A stretch of 64,000 nt of DNA, taken from NCBI GenBank assembly GCA_963817515.1, contig CAWFPJ010000001.1:186001-250000 (forward strand). The letters run 5' to 3'. The position numbers and the translations under genes are program-made. The stretch comes from DATMNI01 sp963817515. GTDB taxonomy: Bacteria > Acidobacteriota > Terriglobia > Bryobacterales > Bryobacteraceae. Under the pieces are notes generated by a model that had not been told where the DNA came from, made no database searches, and was given only the letters and a program-made list of their open reading frames with translations. This document shows, piece after piece, positions 18,282 through 29,000 of the stretch. Every line of letters begins with the position of its first letter. The first letter of the stretch is position 1.

Positions 18282-20159
18282 ATGGCAATGAGATTGGCTG
18301 CCGCGGTTCTTGGTCTGGTTCCGCTGGTGCTTTGGGGGCAGGCTCCGGCCGTGGGAAACATTACCCCGTCGAACAATACGCCCTGCAACAATACGCCCGC
18401 CTATTCACCGTGCGAACTGGTCTTCGAGCTCAGCGAGGCAGACGCGGCCCGGCATCCCGATCCGTTCAAGACGGTGGAACTGCGGGCGGAGTTCCGATCC
18501 CCCAGGCACCGTACCTATGCCATGCCTGGTTATTGGGATGGCGGGCGGCGAATCGTGGTGCGTTTTGCGCCCACTGAGGGCGGCGCCTGGGATTACCGGC
18601 TGGCCAGCAACGTGGCCGCGTGGGAAGGTAAAACCGGCAGCTTTACGGCAGCTTCTTCGGAATCGCCGGGCTTCATCCGGGCAGCCAATATGCATCATTG
18701 GGCGTATACCGAAAAGACCGCGGCGGGCCTCGACCAGGCCCACCTGTGGATGGGCGCTACCGAAATGCGCTTCGCATTTATGGATGACGCCGGATTCCGC
18801 GCCATCGCCGATGCGCGCGCGGCGCAGAAATTTAACCACCTGCGCGGGCTGCTGCTGGGGACGGGGCCGGATGCGGCTTTCCAGGCGGCCGATTCGCCCA
18901 ACCTGGCGCAACTGCAGCGCCTGGACCAGCGCATCCGTTACCTGAACGAAAAGGGCATCACCGCGGATCTCATTCTGGGCGGCGGCGATAGTCAGCTTGC
19001 GAAACTATTTCCCACCTGGGAGCAGCGCCGCCGCTTCATCCGCTACGTGGTGGCGCGCTACTCAGGGATGCACGTGACGTGGCAGGGCGTCGAGTATTTT
19101 GAAGATTTTTCCGATGGCCGGGCGCTGCTGAAAGAGATGGGCGCGCTGCTCAAACAGTTAGACCCGTTCCAGCATCCCCGCGGCGCCGGCGCCCACGTGA
19201 CTTCCGCGCCGCTGCTGGATGACGGTTGGATGGACTATGCGGCTTACGGAACTTCGGACGACAATGTGGGCGCCATCGAGCACCAGCTCTTTGCCGTGCC
19301 GTTCGTAAATCTGGAGTTGGGGCGCGAGGACAGCGGCGCCGGCAAGCAGGGGCCGGACGACCTGGATGCCGCGGCCTTCCGCCACCGTGTGTGGAACGCC
19401 AGCATGGACGGCCAGTATCTCACCTACGCCAACACCGGGAGCGGCGCCACCGGGACGCCCGCGCAGTACGCCAATTCCCCTGGCGCAAAGCAGATGACCG
19501 TCTGGTTTAATCTCATGTCGGACACGCGCCATTGGGAGTTGGAGCCGTACTTTGACGTGGATGGCGGGCGCGCCCTGGCTCTCGAAGACACCGAGTACGT
19601 GGTTTACATCGAGAAACCGGGCCCCCTCGAATTGAGCGTGGAGAAGCATAGTTATGAGGTCTACTGGATCAATCCCATCAACGGCGAAGTAACCAAGGGG
19701 AAAAAGTTCAACGGCGAGCATTTTACCGGCGAGGCCCCCGACCGCGCGCATGATTGGGTGCTGCATGTGGTCCGCGAGGGGCATCAGGAAAGCATGAACA
19801 AGTCGTACAAGTTCGAGTCGCGGGAGATCGTATTGCAGGAGTTGGAATCGAACAGTCCGAAGGTGCCGTTTACGATCGTGCAGCCGACCGAGGATTTCTC
19901 CGTCAAACTGCCGCCGCCGTATGAGGCAAAAATCACGCGCGATACCCGCGCCACGCGTTCCATGATGTGGCTGTGGACCGGAAATGTGGCCGCTGATGGC
20001 CAGGGGTACCGTGTGATCGGCACGGGGCCGAAGGGCGTGATGCAGCGCCTGGCGGAAACCGCCAAGAGCTATCCCGCGACCTTTCATCTGCGGCTATACG
20101 GAATGAACGCCAACGGCAAGGTCTACGAACTGGATAGAGGATTCCAGCTCAAACCGTGA
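18282..20159 (+). CDS. Secreted DUF5060 domain protein, glycoside-hydrolase-like
   Basis: The start is taken at ATG 18282, which is followed by a clean signal peptide (MAMRLAAAVLGLVPLVLWGQ). Residues about 40-130 form a beta-sandwich DUF5060 domain (CELVFELSE..., FRSPRHRTYAMPGYWDGG, RFAPTEGGAWDYRLAS). A TIM-barrel-like region follows (LDQRIRYLNEKGITADLILGG, RYVVARYSGMHVTWQGVEYFEDF, YWINPINGE). DUF5060 is often N-terminal to glycoside-hydrolase barrels, so a role in polysaccharide breakdown is likely. I did not locate both catalytic acids with confidence. About 625 residues. A TACACT -10-like box ends six bases before the ATG, so a leaderless transcript is possible. The stop overlaps the tsaB start. 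Confidence 0.82.
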   Translation: MAMRLAAAVLGLVPLVLWGQAPAVGNITPSNNTPCNNTPAYSPCELVFELSEADAARHPDPFKTVELRAEFRSPRHRTYAMPGYWDGGRRIVVRFAPTEGGAWDYRLASNVAAWEGKTGSFTAASSESPGFIRAANMHHWAYTEKTAAGLDQAHLWMGATEMRFAFMDDAGFRAIADARAAQKFNHLRGLLLGTGPDAAFQAADSPNLAQLQRLDQRIRYLNEKGITADLILGGGDSQLAKLFPTWEQRRRFIRYVVARYSGMHVTWQGVEYFEDFSDGRALLKEMGALLKQLDPFQHPRGAGAHVTSAPLLDDGWMDYAAYGTSDDNVGAIEHQLFAVPFVNLELGREDSGAGKQGPDDLDAAAFRHRVWNASMDGQYLTYANTGSGATGTPAQYANSPGAKQMTVWFNLMSDTRHWELEPYFDVDGGRALALEDTEYVVYIEKPGPLELSVEKHSYEVYWINPINGEVTKGKKFNGEHFTGEAPDRAHDWVLHVVREGHQESMNKSYKFESREIVLQELESNSPKVPFTIVQPTEDFSVKLPPPYEAKITRDTRATRSMMWLWTGNVAADGQGYRVIGTGPKGVMQRLAETAKSYPATFHLRLYGMNANGKVYELDRGFQLKP

Positions 20160-20855
20160 AGCAGCTGGTTCCAGCGAATCTGGTTCTTGCTATCGACACT
20201 ACCCACGAATTCGGCAGTCTGGCCCTGGCTTCGAATGACGCTCTACTAGAAGAGGTCCCGCTGCACGCGCCGGCCGGGTTTGGGCAAGTGCTGTACGCGC
20301 ACCTGGGTCATCTGCTGGCGCGGCACGGCGTGAAGCCGGCCATGATCGACTGTTTCGCCGCGGCGTCGGGACCGGGTTCATTCACCGGGGTGCGGGTTGG
20401 GCTGGCCTGCGTCAAAGGGCTTGGCGGAGGCGGTCGGCAAGCCCGCGGTCGCGGTCGGGAATCTGGAAGCCATGGCCACATTCGGAACCGCGCCTTTCCG
20501 CGCCGCGGTAATGGATGCCCGGCGCGGTGAGGTGTACGGCGCGGTATACGACCAGGCCGGACGCGTGGTGTCGCCGGAAGTGGTGGCGCCGTTTACAGCC
20601 TGGTTGACCCACCTGACGAACGACCTGCCGAACAGTATGGAATTCGTCTCAACCGACTTCACGCCGTTTCGCGCGAGCCTGGCAGGCACTCGTTTCGAGG
20701 ATGCCGCCGTGGTGACCGCCCCGAGGGCGCAGGCCGCGGCCATCGCGCGTATCGCCGCCGCGCGCTGGCTCCGCGGCGAGGCCTGCGACCCGGCGGCTTT
20801 AGATGCTGACTACGTGCGCCGGCCGGACGCTGAAGTCTTATGGAAGGAGAAATAA
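20156..20855 (+). CDS. tsaB: tRNA threonylcarbamoyladenosine biosynthesis protein TsaB, one frameshift
   Basis: TsaB is the inactive ASKHA-fold partner of TsaD in making t6A37 of ANN-decoding tRNAs. The GTG start at 20156 overlaps the previous TGA as GTGA. The first frame shows LVLAIDTTHEFGSLAL and AAASGPGSFTGVRVGLACVKGL. The second frame picks up KGLAEAVGKPAVAVGNLEAMA, AVMDARRGEVYGAVYD and a C-terminal DADYVRRPDAE. The two are joined by removing one extra base near 20415 (AAA run), giving about 232 residues, normal for TsaB. The downstream rimI that often follows is absent; the next 110 bases hold no clear gene. Sequencing error is the likely cause of the break. Confidence 0.92.
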
Positions 20856-20964
20856 ACTTCCTCAGAGCTTCATCGAAGCGGCGGCACTCCGTGTCGTCGT
20901 CAGTCCCAACGCTCATCACATGCCCGTTAAGGATGTGGATTAGTGTCGCTCCGCCTAAACTAGG

Positions 20965-21924
20965 ATGATGCGAAGTTTTGAGAGTTTGACGGAGCGCGAA
21001 ATTCTGGCGCTGGCGATTGCCCTCGAAGAAGAGGACGAACGCATCTATGCCGACTTCGCCGAAGGCTTGCGGCAGGACTTTCCGGGCACGGCCGAGATCT
21101 TCGACGGCATGCGGGAAGAAGAGTCGGGCCACCGGCGGCGCCTGATCGAACTTTACCGCTCGCGGTTCGGCGACCACATTCCACTGATCCGCCGCCACGA
21201 CGTAAAGGGTTTTGTGGATCGCAAGCCGATCTGGCTGATGCAGCCGCTTTCGCTCGATGCCGTACGGAAACAGGCGGCGGCGATGGAACTGGAGGTCCGA
21301 AGGTTTTACGAAAAAGCCGCGACGCGCTCGCAGGATGCGGGGCTGCGCCAGTTGCTCGATGACCTGGCGCAAGAAGAGCGCGAGCACAAGGCGCGGGCGG
21401 AGGAGTTAGGGAAGGACAAACTCGCCGGCGACGTCAAACAGCGCGAAGAGGAAACCAACCGGCGGCTCTTCGTGCTGCAGGTCGTGCAGCCGGGATTGGC
21501 CGGGCTGATGGATGGTTCAGTCTCCACACTGGCTCCGGTGTTTGCGGCCGCGCTGGCCACGCACAAGGCCAACGACGCATTCCTGGTTGGCCTCGCGGCC
21601 TCCATTGGCGCAGGCATCAGCATGGGGTTTGCGGAGGCGCTTTCGGATGACGGCAGCTTGACCGGGCGCGGCCATCCATGGGTGCGGGGGCTCATCACCG
21701 GGCTCATGACGGCGTTGGGCGGCATCGGCCACACGCTGCCGTTCCTGATTCCGGATTTCAAGGTGGCAATGTTTGCGGCCATTGTGGTGGTGGTGGCGGA
21801 ACTGGGTGTGATTTCGTGGATCCGGACGAAGTACATGGAGACCTCGGCGGTCTCAGCAGTACTACAAGTAGGGCTCGGAGGTGTCTTGGTGTTCTTGACC
21901 GGGGTGCTGATCGGCAGTTCGTAA
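20965..21924 (+). CDS. mbfA: MbfA-type iron exporter (ferritin-like domain fused to VIT1/CCC1 transporter)
   Basis: Residues 1-155 form a rubrerythrin-like four-helix domain with two E...E-x-x-H carboxylate motifs (ALEEEDERIYADF with EEESGHRRRL, and AMELEVRRFYEKA with AQEEREHKARAEEL). Residues about 170-319 are a VIT1/CCC1 transporter with five hydrophobic helices and the signature GLMDGSVSTLAPVFAAALAT. This is the organisation of MbfA, which senses or oxidises Fe(II) and exports it across the inner membrane under iron or peroxide stress. It starts at ATG 20965 (a second ATG is adjacent). No iron-responsive operator could be recognised. The gene is monocistronic by appearance. Confidence 0.92.
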   Translation: MMRSFESLTEREILALAIALEEEDERIYADFAEGLRQDFPGTAEIFDGMREEESGHRRRLIELYRSRFGDHIPLIRRHDVKGFVDRKPIWLMQPLSLDAVRKQAAAMELEVRRFYEKAATRSQDAGLRQLLDDLAQEEREHKARAEELGKDKLAGDVKQREEETNRRLFVLQVVQPGLAGLMDGSVSTLAPVFAAALATHKANDAFLVGLAASIGAGISMGFAEALSDDGSLTGRGHPWVRGLITGLMTALGGIGHTLPFLIPDFKVAMFAAIVVVVAELGVISWIRTKYMETSAVSAVLQVGLGGVLVFLTGVLIGSS

Positions 21925-22077
21925 CCCGCGGGCGAAACCGGCTGCGCGCCATCTTATCGCCCTGTTTGCAGCAGTGGGGCGGACGGTTTCGTCTGCCCGT
22001 TCGGATAGCGTTATCTCTTAGAGGCAAGGCACACAGGTGAACTGATACTAAGGGTCATCTATCTTCTCGCCAGCCTT

Positions 22078-22660
22078 GACCCTACTGCCTTACACAACGC
22101 CGTCTGGTGGATGAACCACAGCGGTTCAGACGCCACCAGTATCAGCCCGGGAACGACGCCGTTTACCGGTTGCACCGGGCTGGACGGCACCGGTATACAC
22201 AGCTCGTCCAATACCGACCTTTTTTTCAGATTCCATCCAAGGATATGTACGGCAACCTCACGACCATCGGCACTAACAATGGCTACAAGAACTCCCACAT
22301 GGTCGGCACAAGCGCACCTGTGACCTCGATATATGACAGAACGCTTTTGGACCGGACTCAAAAAACGGATGACTAATCTGGGATACCGTGGACTGGGCTG
22401 CCAAGAACGCCCGCACTGATGCCAACCGGGGAAACCGGACCGGTGACACCACCACCATGCCAATCGCCATCTACGCCGTTGGCTACACCAGGAACGGTGG
22501 CTGTGACGATGGTCTGCTGAGGCGGGTCGCCAATGACAAGAGTTCGAGCGACTATGACCCAAGTCAGGCAACTGGAATCTACGTGCAGGCCAGCAACAAA
22601 GCCGCGCTTGCCGCTGCTTTCAACACGATTGCTTCCGCGATCCTGCGCCTTTCACAGTAG
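22078..22660 (+). pseudogene. Decayed C-terminus of a TadG-like VWA/pilus-assembly protein
   Basis: Pieces of one protein appear in three frames in the right order. The first is ALHNAVWWMNHSGSDATSIS to SSNTDLFF (22078-22235). The second is IPSKDMYGNLTTIGTNNGYKNSHMVGTS (about 22230-22376, then a stop). The third is DWAAKNARTDANRGNRTG through IYAVGYTRNGGCDDGLLRRVAND to LAAAFNTIASAILRLSQ (22388-22660). The last block resembles the C-terminal end of VWA domains in TadG-like proteins of the Flp pilus/tight-adherence group. The N-terminal half is missing and at least two frameshifts and a stop are present. Unlike the other frameshifted genes here, this one is truncated and lacks a start, so true decay is likely. 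Confidence 0.7.
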
Positions 22661-22823
22661 CCATGAACCGCGATTCATCGCCATCCACCAGGCACAACCG
22701 CCGCTGATTGAAAGTCTGCTGTGAAACCGATCACGATGCTTGATCCGCGGCGAGTGAGCCGGGATCAATCCCGCCGATGAATGTTGGGGCCGTTGGGATT
22801 ATAGTAATCTGAGAGGCCCAACG

Positions 22824-23555
22824 ATGATGAAACGGCTTTCGGCTGTAATACTCTTGGTATGGCTCCTGCTGCTGACCGGGGGCGGCGGCCGGGGCAGTGC
22901 CGCTTCAGTCTCTGGTTTCGTGGATCTGTTCAATGGCAAAGACCTGGCTGGATGGGTGAACGTCAACACCGCCGAGGACACATGGCGGGTTCGTGATGGT
23001 CTGCTGATCTGCTCCGGACATCCCATCGGAGTCATGCGGACCGAAAAGCAGTACGAGAACTTCATCCTGCACATCGAATGGATGCACATGGAACCCGGAG
23101 GGAATTCCGGAGTGTTCGCATGGAGCAACGCCCGCCCCAATGAAAAAAGCCGCCTCCCTAACGGCATAGAGGTCCAGATGCTCGAATTGGAATGGCCCAA
23201 CCTGCACCAGCGGGACGGGAAGACTCCGCCTCTCGCCTATGTGCACGGCGAACTCTTTGGTGTCGATGGCGTGAAGATCGTGCCCGATAACCCGCGAGGC
23301 GAGCGGAGTATGTCCATCGAAAATCGCTGTAAGGGCCGGGGCGAATGGAACACCTACGACGTCGTCGCGGTCGATGGCGTCATCAAGCTCTCCGTGAACG
23401 GCAAGTTCGTCAATGGCATCCGCGCCTCGTCGCAAAAGAAAGGTTACCTTTGCCTGGAATCGGAAGGAGCGGAGATCCACTTTCGCAACATCAAAATCAT
23501 GGAATTACCGCCCGGCGTGACCGCCTCGGACCAGGCTGCTCCAGAGCTCAAGTAG
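22824..23555 (+). CDS. Secreted DUF1080 (3-keto-disaccharide hydrolase-like) protein
   Basis: The 243-residue protein has a signal peptide of about 27 residues (LSAVILLVWLLLLTGGGG). A single concanavalin-like jelly-roll of the DUF1080 type follows, with FVDLFNGKDLAGWV at the start, GNSGVF in the middle and EWNTYDVVAVDGVIKLSVNGKFVNG near the end. Some DUF1080 members hydrolyse 3-keto-glycosides; many are uncharacterised. It lies 12 bases upstream of the TolC-type gene, so it may be co-transcribed with the efflux pump although the functional link is unclear. A TATAGT box at 22800-22805 could be its -10. Confidence 0.88.
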   Translation: MMKRLSAVILLVWLLLLTGGGGRGSAASVSGFVDLFNGKDLAGWVNVNTAEDTWRVRDGLLICSGHPIGVMRTEKQYENFILHIEWMHMEPGGNSGVFAWSNARPNEKSRLPNGIEVQMLELEWPNLHQRDGKTPPLAYVHGELFGVDGVKIVPDNPRGERSMSIENRCKGRGEWNTYDVVAVDGVIKLSVNGKFVNGIRASSQKKGYLCLESEGAEIHFRNIKIMELPPGVTASDQAAPELK

Positions 23556-23567
23556 AGAGTCTTCTGT

Positions 23568-24890
23568 ATGATTGCCAGGCTGTTTTCGCTGGTATTGACG
23601 TCAGCGTTGATCGCAAGGGCTGCCGAGGTGCTTACGCTTCAGCAGGCCGTTCAGCTTGCCACCGCGAATAACCGGTCGCTCAGGAACGCCGGCATAGAGA
23701 TTCAGAAGGCGCGCACCCAGGCACTGTCGCAGAGGACCAGCCTGTACCCGGCGTTCAAACTCAATCTTCTGGCCTCGCAGCTGGTGACGCCGGTCGATTT
23801 CACATTGGAAAAGGGGCTGCTCGGAACCTACCCCGGCACGGGCCCGATACCTGCGAGCGATGTACCGATCAAGACTCCGTTGCGCCCCACCGCAATCTTC
23901 GTCGGCAGCATCACGCAGCCGCTCTCGCAGATTCATCGCATCCGGCTGGGGCTGAAGCTGCTCGACCTGAACCGGGAGTTGGCAACCGAGCAGGCGCGCG
24001 GCAGCCGCCAGGACGTGGTTCGCAGCGTGAAGAAGCTTTACTACGGGATTCAACAGGCACAAAGCTCGCTCAGCGCGGCCGGCGAAGCCGTGAAGCTGTA
24101 TCGGGAAACCGAGAGCCTGGTGGCGCGGTATCTGGCCGAGCAAGTGGTGCTGAAGGGCGATCATCTGGACGCGCAGGTCCGGCTGGCGCGCGCCGAGCAA
24201 AGCCAACTCACGTTCGAAGATCAGATCGCGTCGGGTAAGGAGCAGCTCAACCATTTAATGGGCCGCGATGTGCTGACGGCGTTTGAGGTCACGGGCGCGC
24301 TCGAAGCGGCGGAGTTCGAATCCGATGTCGAAGCGGCCCGGGGCCGGGCGCTGGCCCAAAGGCCGGAAGTTCGGCAGGCCAGGCTGAAGCTCGATCAGGC
24401 CGAGCAGGACCGGCGCCTCAAAAGGTCCGAATACATTCCCGATATCAGCGCCAGCTTCAACAGCGTTGAGGTGGTGGGGTTCAACACATTTATTCCGCTT
24501 CACTTCAACAGCGTGGGTGTGAACATCTCGTGGGAGCCGTTCGATTGGGGGCGCAAGAAGCACGATCTGGTGGGCAAGGATCAGGCGATCGAGCAAGCGC
24601 GCAACAGTGCGGCCGACGCTGAGGGGCAAGTGATCCTCGACGTGAATGACGCCTTCCGCAAGCTGCGTGAGAGCCGCGTACAGCTCCGCGTGGCTCGTCT
24701 GCAGCAGGAGACGGCGATCGAAAATCTTCGCGTAGTCCAGGAGAAATTCAAGCAGCAGGCGTCCTTGACGCGCGAAGTTCTTTCCTCACAATCGAGCCTG
24801 GAGCAGGCCAACGCGGACTACCGGCAGGCGCTGATTTTCTTTTGGACCACGAAGGCCGATTTCGAACACGCGGTCGGAGACAATCCATGA
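23568..24890 (+). CDS. TolC-family outer membrane efflux channel
   Basis: The 440-residue protein has a signal peptide (MIARLFSLVLTSALIARA), two outer-membrane-factor repeats of long helices (LTLQQAVQLATANNRSLRNAGIEI and the second starting at VEAARGRALAQRPEVRQARLKL) and beta-strand segments between. It forms the outer membrane duct of the tripartite pump encoded with the two following genes. The stop overlaps the adaptor start as ATGA at 24887. Confidence 0.94.
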   Translation: MIARLFSLVLTSALIARAAEVLTLQQAVQLATANNRSLRNAGIEIQKARTQALSQRTSLYPAFKLNLLASQLVTPVDFTLEKGLLGTYPGTGPIPASDVPIKTPLRPTAIFVGSITQPLSQIHRIRLGLKLLDLNRELATEQARGSRQDVVRSVKKLYYGIQQAQSSLSAAGEAVKLYRETESLVARYLAEQVVLKGDHLDAQVRLARAEQSQLTFEDQIASGKEQLNHLMGRDVLTAFEVTGALEAAEFESDVEAARGRALAQRPEVRQARLKLDQAEQDRRLKRSEYIPDISASFNSVEVVGFNTFIPLHFNSVGVNISWEPFDWGRKKHDLVGKDQAIEQARNSAADAEGQVILDVNDAFRKLRESRVQLRVARLQQETAIENLRVVQEKFKQQASLTREVLSSQSSLEQANADYRQALIFFWTTKADFEHAVGDNP

Positions 24891-26089
24891 AGCCGTACTT
24901 GCGAATCGCAGCCGCGGTTCTTCCTATCGTCTTAACGGGCTGCCGCGAGGAGACAGCCACGGCAGAGAAAGCCCCGGTGCCGGTACACGTGGACGCGGCC
25001 TCTATGTTCACACCCGAAACAGGGAGGCGATACTCCGCGTCCATCGCGCCGTACCGGCAGGTCAGCCTGTCTTTCAAATCGGGCGGATTTGTCGAATCGA
25101 TCCTGCAAGTCCACGGCGTGGATGGGAAGCCGCGCAACGTGGGTCCGGGCGACCAGGTAACGGCCGGAGAAATTCTGGCGCGCGTGCGCCGGCGCGATTA
25201 TGATTTGAAGGTCAACCAGGCCGAAGCCCAGCTTGGAGAGGCTCGCAAATCGGAGAGCGCGGCCCGGGCTCAGCTCGCGGTGGCAGAGGCGGCCGCGGCG
25301 AAAGCGGGCCTCGATTTCGGACGTGCTGCAGATTTGTTCGCGACACACAGCATCACCAAGCCCGATTACGACGCGGCCACAGCCCAGCGGGACACAACCC
25401 AGGCACAGGTGGACGCGGCTCGCTCGCAGATCGAAGCATCGGCCGCGCGGATCCAAATGGCGCAAGCCGGCGAGGGCGACGCGAATCTGGCGCGCTCTGA
25501 CACGGAACTGATCGTGCCGTTCGCCGGATTCGTAGTGCTGAAACAGGTGGAAGTCGGAACCTTGGTCGGGGTTGGCTCGCCTGGATTTACAATTGCCGAT
25601 CTGGATTCCGTGAAGGCGGTCTTTGGGCTCCCTGATATCGAAGTGGCCAGTCTCAAGACCGGTGCGACACTCTCGCTGACAACCGATGCGCTGCCGGGGC
25701 GCGAGTTTCGCGGGATCGCGACGTCAGTCTCGCCGGTTGCCGATTCCAACACGCGTCTATTTCCCATCGAGGTCACGGTATCGAACGCGCAGCACACCCT
25801 GCTGGCGGGGATGATCGCCTCGGTAGCGCCCGGCGCAACCCGTCGTCAGCCGGTACTGGTGGTGCCTCTGGGGGCGGTGGTTCATGCCAACAAAGAAGGC
25901 GCCGCCTTCGGTGTGATCGTGGTGGATGAGACCGGCGGCGTGGCGCATGCCCGCGTTCGAACCGTGGCGCTGGGCGAAACTTTCGGCAACCGCATCCAGA
26001 TCTTACGCGGGTTGAGAGACGGTGAGCGCGTTGTAACTTCGGGCGCGGCCTTGCTCACCGATGGTGAGGCCGTTCGGGTGGTTCGATGA
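24887..26089 (+). CDS. RND efflux periplasmic adaptor lipoprotein
   Basis: Starts at ATG 24887, overlapping the TolC stop. The N-terminus MKPYLRIAAAVLPIVLTGC is a lipoprotein signal with lipobox LTGC (Cys19). It has the membrane-fusion-protein order: a barrel-sandwich half (SLSFKSGGFVESI...VRRRDYDLKVNQAEAQL), an alpha-hairpin coiled coil (about 115-195), the second lipoyl half (LIVPFAGFVVLKQVEVGTLV), a beta-barrel and a membrane-proximal domain. It bridges the inner membrane permease and the TolC-like channel. About 400 residues. Substrate class is not evident from the sequence. Confidence 0.94.
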   Translation: MKPYLRIAAAVLPIVLTGCREETATAEKAPVPVHVDAASMFTPETGRRYSASIAPYRQVSLSFKSGGFVESILQVHGVDGKPRNVGPGDQVTAGEILARVRRRDYDLKVNQAEAQLGEARKSESAARAQLAVAEAAAAKAGLDFGRAADLFATHSITKPDYDAATAQRDTTQAQVDAARSQIEASAARIQMAQAGEGDANLARSDTELIVPFAGFVVLKQVEVGTLVGVGSPGFTIADLDSVKAVFGLPDIEVASLKTGATLSLTTDALPGREFRGIATSVSPVADSNTRLFPIEVTVSNAQHTLLAGMIASVAPGATRRQPVLVVPLGAVVHANKEGAAFGVIVVDETGGVAHARVRTVALGETFGNRIQILRGLRDGERVVTSGAALLTDGEAVRVVR

Positions 26090-29000
26090 TCGGGCGAAGC
26101 GACGAGGAGTACATTCGCAGCACTCACAACCTTTCGAGGCTGTTTGTCGAAACGCCCCATCTGGCTTGGGTCCTGCTAATCGGGGTGATCGTCTGGGGCG
26201 CCTATGGTTATCTGACCATGCCACAGCGGAAAGATCCGCAAATTCCAATCAAGCAGGCCATGGTAAGCACTGCCTGGCCCGGCGCCAGCGCGGAGAAGAT
26301 CGAGGAGCTGGTGACCAGGCCGATCGAGAAGGCCATTGCCTCGAACTCCAGCGTGTCGCGCATCGAGTCCACTTCGCGCAGCAATGTATCCACCATCATC
26401 TTTACCCTGGGAGACGAGTTGACGGTGATCGGCCCCGTCCTCGACGATATCGGGGAACGCCTGGCCGCCGTGGCCAGTCTGCCTAGCGGCGCGGGGCCGG
26501 TCCAGTACGTGCGCGATTTCGGCGATACCGCCACGCTCATGTTGACAGTCGCCAGTCCGAAGGCCGATGCCGTCGAGATCGGCGTGCGCGCGGAAGCCAT
26601 CAAGCGAACGCTGGCGCGGGTTCGCCCCCAAGGGTCTGCGGGACGCGCCGCGATCCTCCTTTGTTACCCCCCCGCGATCGACAATCGAGGTCTTCATTTG
26701 GGCGTTGTCCAGTACACCAACTATCTGCATGCGCATCACGTCGGCAAGGACGTGCGCATTGTTGAGGCCGATGGATTCGTCGGCGTCGACGGAGAAACCA
26801 GTGCTAGTGATGCGGACCTGCTGGCCACGCTCCAGGCCTTTCTCTCTACGAATTATCGCGAGGACGAGTTTCATCCCGACCTGTGGCCGCCGGTGGTGAT
26901 TCGCGATCCTGCCGAAACGCAGGCCAAGCTGACTGCGGTCGCGGGCGACAAATACAGTTATCGCGAGCTTGATGACTTTACGGATGCCATGGAGAAAGCC
27001 CTGCTCGCCACCGCGCGCACCGACACGAACATACCGATCGTCGCCAAGGTGACGCGCAGCGGGATTCTGCCGGAACGGATTTTCCTTCTCTATTCGCAGG
27101 AGAGGCTGGCGTCCTACGGGGCACAGCCGGGAAACCTGGCGAACATTCTGGGAGCCCGGAATATTACCGCGGCGGGCGGCGAGATTGCCGTGGACGAAAA
27201 GAACGTCTCCATCGATCCAAGCGGCGATTTTCATTCGGAAAGTGACATTAAGAACGTGGCGATTGCCGTTTCCTCCAACAGCACGCCGTTGTATTTGCGC
27301 GATGTCGCGGAGGTGGTCCGGGCTTACGACACGCCGGCTCGCTACTTGAATTTCTACACCTCGCGCGATGCCGGTGGGCACTGGCAGCGGATGCGGGCCA
27401 TCACCATCAGCGTGCAGATGGGCTCCGGACAGAAGATCGGTCGCTTTGAACAGGCCGTCAATGAGACGCTGGCAGACCTGAAAACGCGCTTGCCCAGAGA
27501 CCTGATCGTGGCGCGCACCAGCGATCAGCCGGTGCAGGTGGCGGAAAACGTCGAGCTGTTTATGACCAGCCTGTACGAAGCCGTGATCCTGGTGGTCGTC
27601 GTTTCGCTTATAGGCTTCTGGGAATGGCGCTCGGCCCTGATCATGGCGATCTCCATTCCGATCACGTTGCTGATGACGTTCGGGCTGATGCGGGTGCTGG
27701 GCATCGACCTGCAACAGGTTTCGATAGCCGCGCTGATCGTGGCTCTGGGGTTGTTGGTGGATGATCCCGTGGTTGCGGGCGATGCCATCAAACGCAGCCT
27801 GGCCGACGGTAATTCGCCGGAAATCGCAGCATGGCTGGGGCCCACCAAGCTCGCCACGGCGATCCTGTACGCCACCATCACCAACATCGTGGCCTATCTG
27901 CCGTTCCTGCTGCTGCCGGGAAGCACCGGCCAGTTTCTGTACAGTCTGGCGGTGGTGATTGCGGCGTCGCTGGTGGCCTCGCGTATTTCGTCGATGACTT
28001 TCATTCCGATGCTCGGCCGCTATCTGCTGCGTCCCCATGTTGAGCCCACGATGGAGGAGCGCCGTACCAAGGGATTCGGCGCGAAATACTATACTCTCGG
28101 CAGATTTCTGGTGCGCCATCGATGGGTCGTGTTCGGATGCTCGCTGTTCTTTCTGGTGCTCGGCGGAGTGATAGGCGGGAAGCTGAAAAAGCAGTTCTTT
28201 CCGAAGGATCTTTCGTATCTCTCTTACATCGATATTTCTTTGGCGGAAGACGCGCCGTTTTCGGCCACCGATCGCACCGCGCAGGAGGTGGAAGCCACTG
28301 TCGAGCGCGTGGCCGGAGAATTGAAAATCCCGCTCGTCTCTCTAACCACCTTCTCCGGCGGCTCAGGCCCCCGATTCTGGTACTCGCTCGCACCTGAGCC
28401 GCAGCACCTGAATTTCGCGCAGGTCATTATTCTGCTGAAGGACAAGCACGATACCGGCCGGTTGATCGGTCCGCTGCAGGCTCGTCTATCGCGCGATGTG
28501 GCAGGCGCGCGAACCGACGTGCGGCAACTGGAGACGGGAGATGCCGTCGGATTGCCGGTGGCGGTTCGCGTCTCCGGTGAAGATATTCAGACGCTTCGCG
28601 CCGAGGCCGCGCAGGTCAAGGCTATTTTCGATTCCATCCCGATCGCGGCCCGGCCTCGCGACGATTGGGGCGAGGAGCGTTTCAACGTGCGTCTCGAGAC
28701 CGATTCCGATCGCGCCAACCTGGCCGGCGTGACCAATCTCGACGTGGCTGCGGCCTCGGCGACGGCGATGAGCGGCGACCGGGTCACCGTGCTGCGGGAA
28801 GGCGATAAACAAATTCCCGTGGTGGCCATGCTGCGCATGGAGGAGCGCGCGCAGCTTGAGGACATTCAGAATCTCTATGTCTATTCGCGGCAGGGAACGC
28901 AGAAGGTGCCCCTGCGCTCGATTTCCCATATCGATTACAGCTTGCGCGATGAGGTGATCCGGCGGCGGGATCAGTTCCGTACCATCACCATTTCCGCGGC

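Noticed and set aside
20856..20964. A minus-strand stretch reading GATLIHILNGHVMSVG and beyond between tsaB and mbfA
   Set aside because: It looks protein-like for about 35 residues but has no start, runs into antisense of flanking genes and matches no family I know.
22107..22376. A 90-codon open frame taken as a separate small gene
   Set aside because: Its second half continues the TadG-like fragment from another frame; the first half is out-of-frame noise.
26176..28119. A 647-codon open frame antisense to the RND permease
   Set aside because: Shadow of a clear RND gene; the translation is rich in Arg, His and Gln with no recognisable motif.
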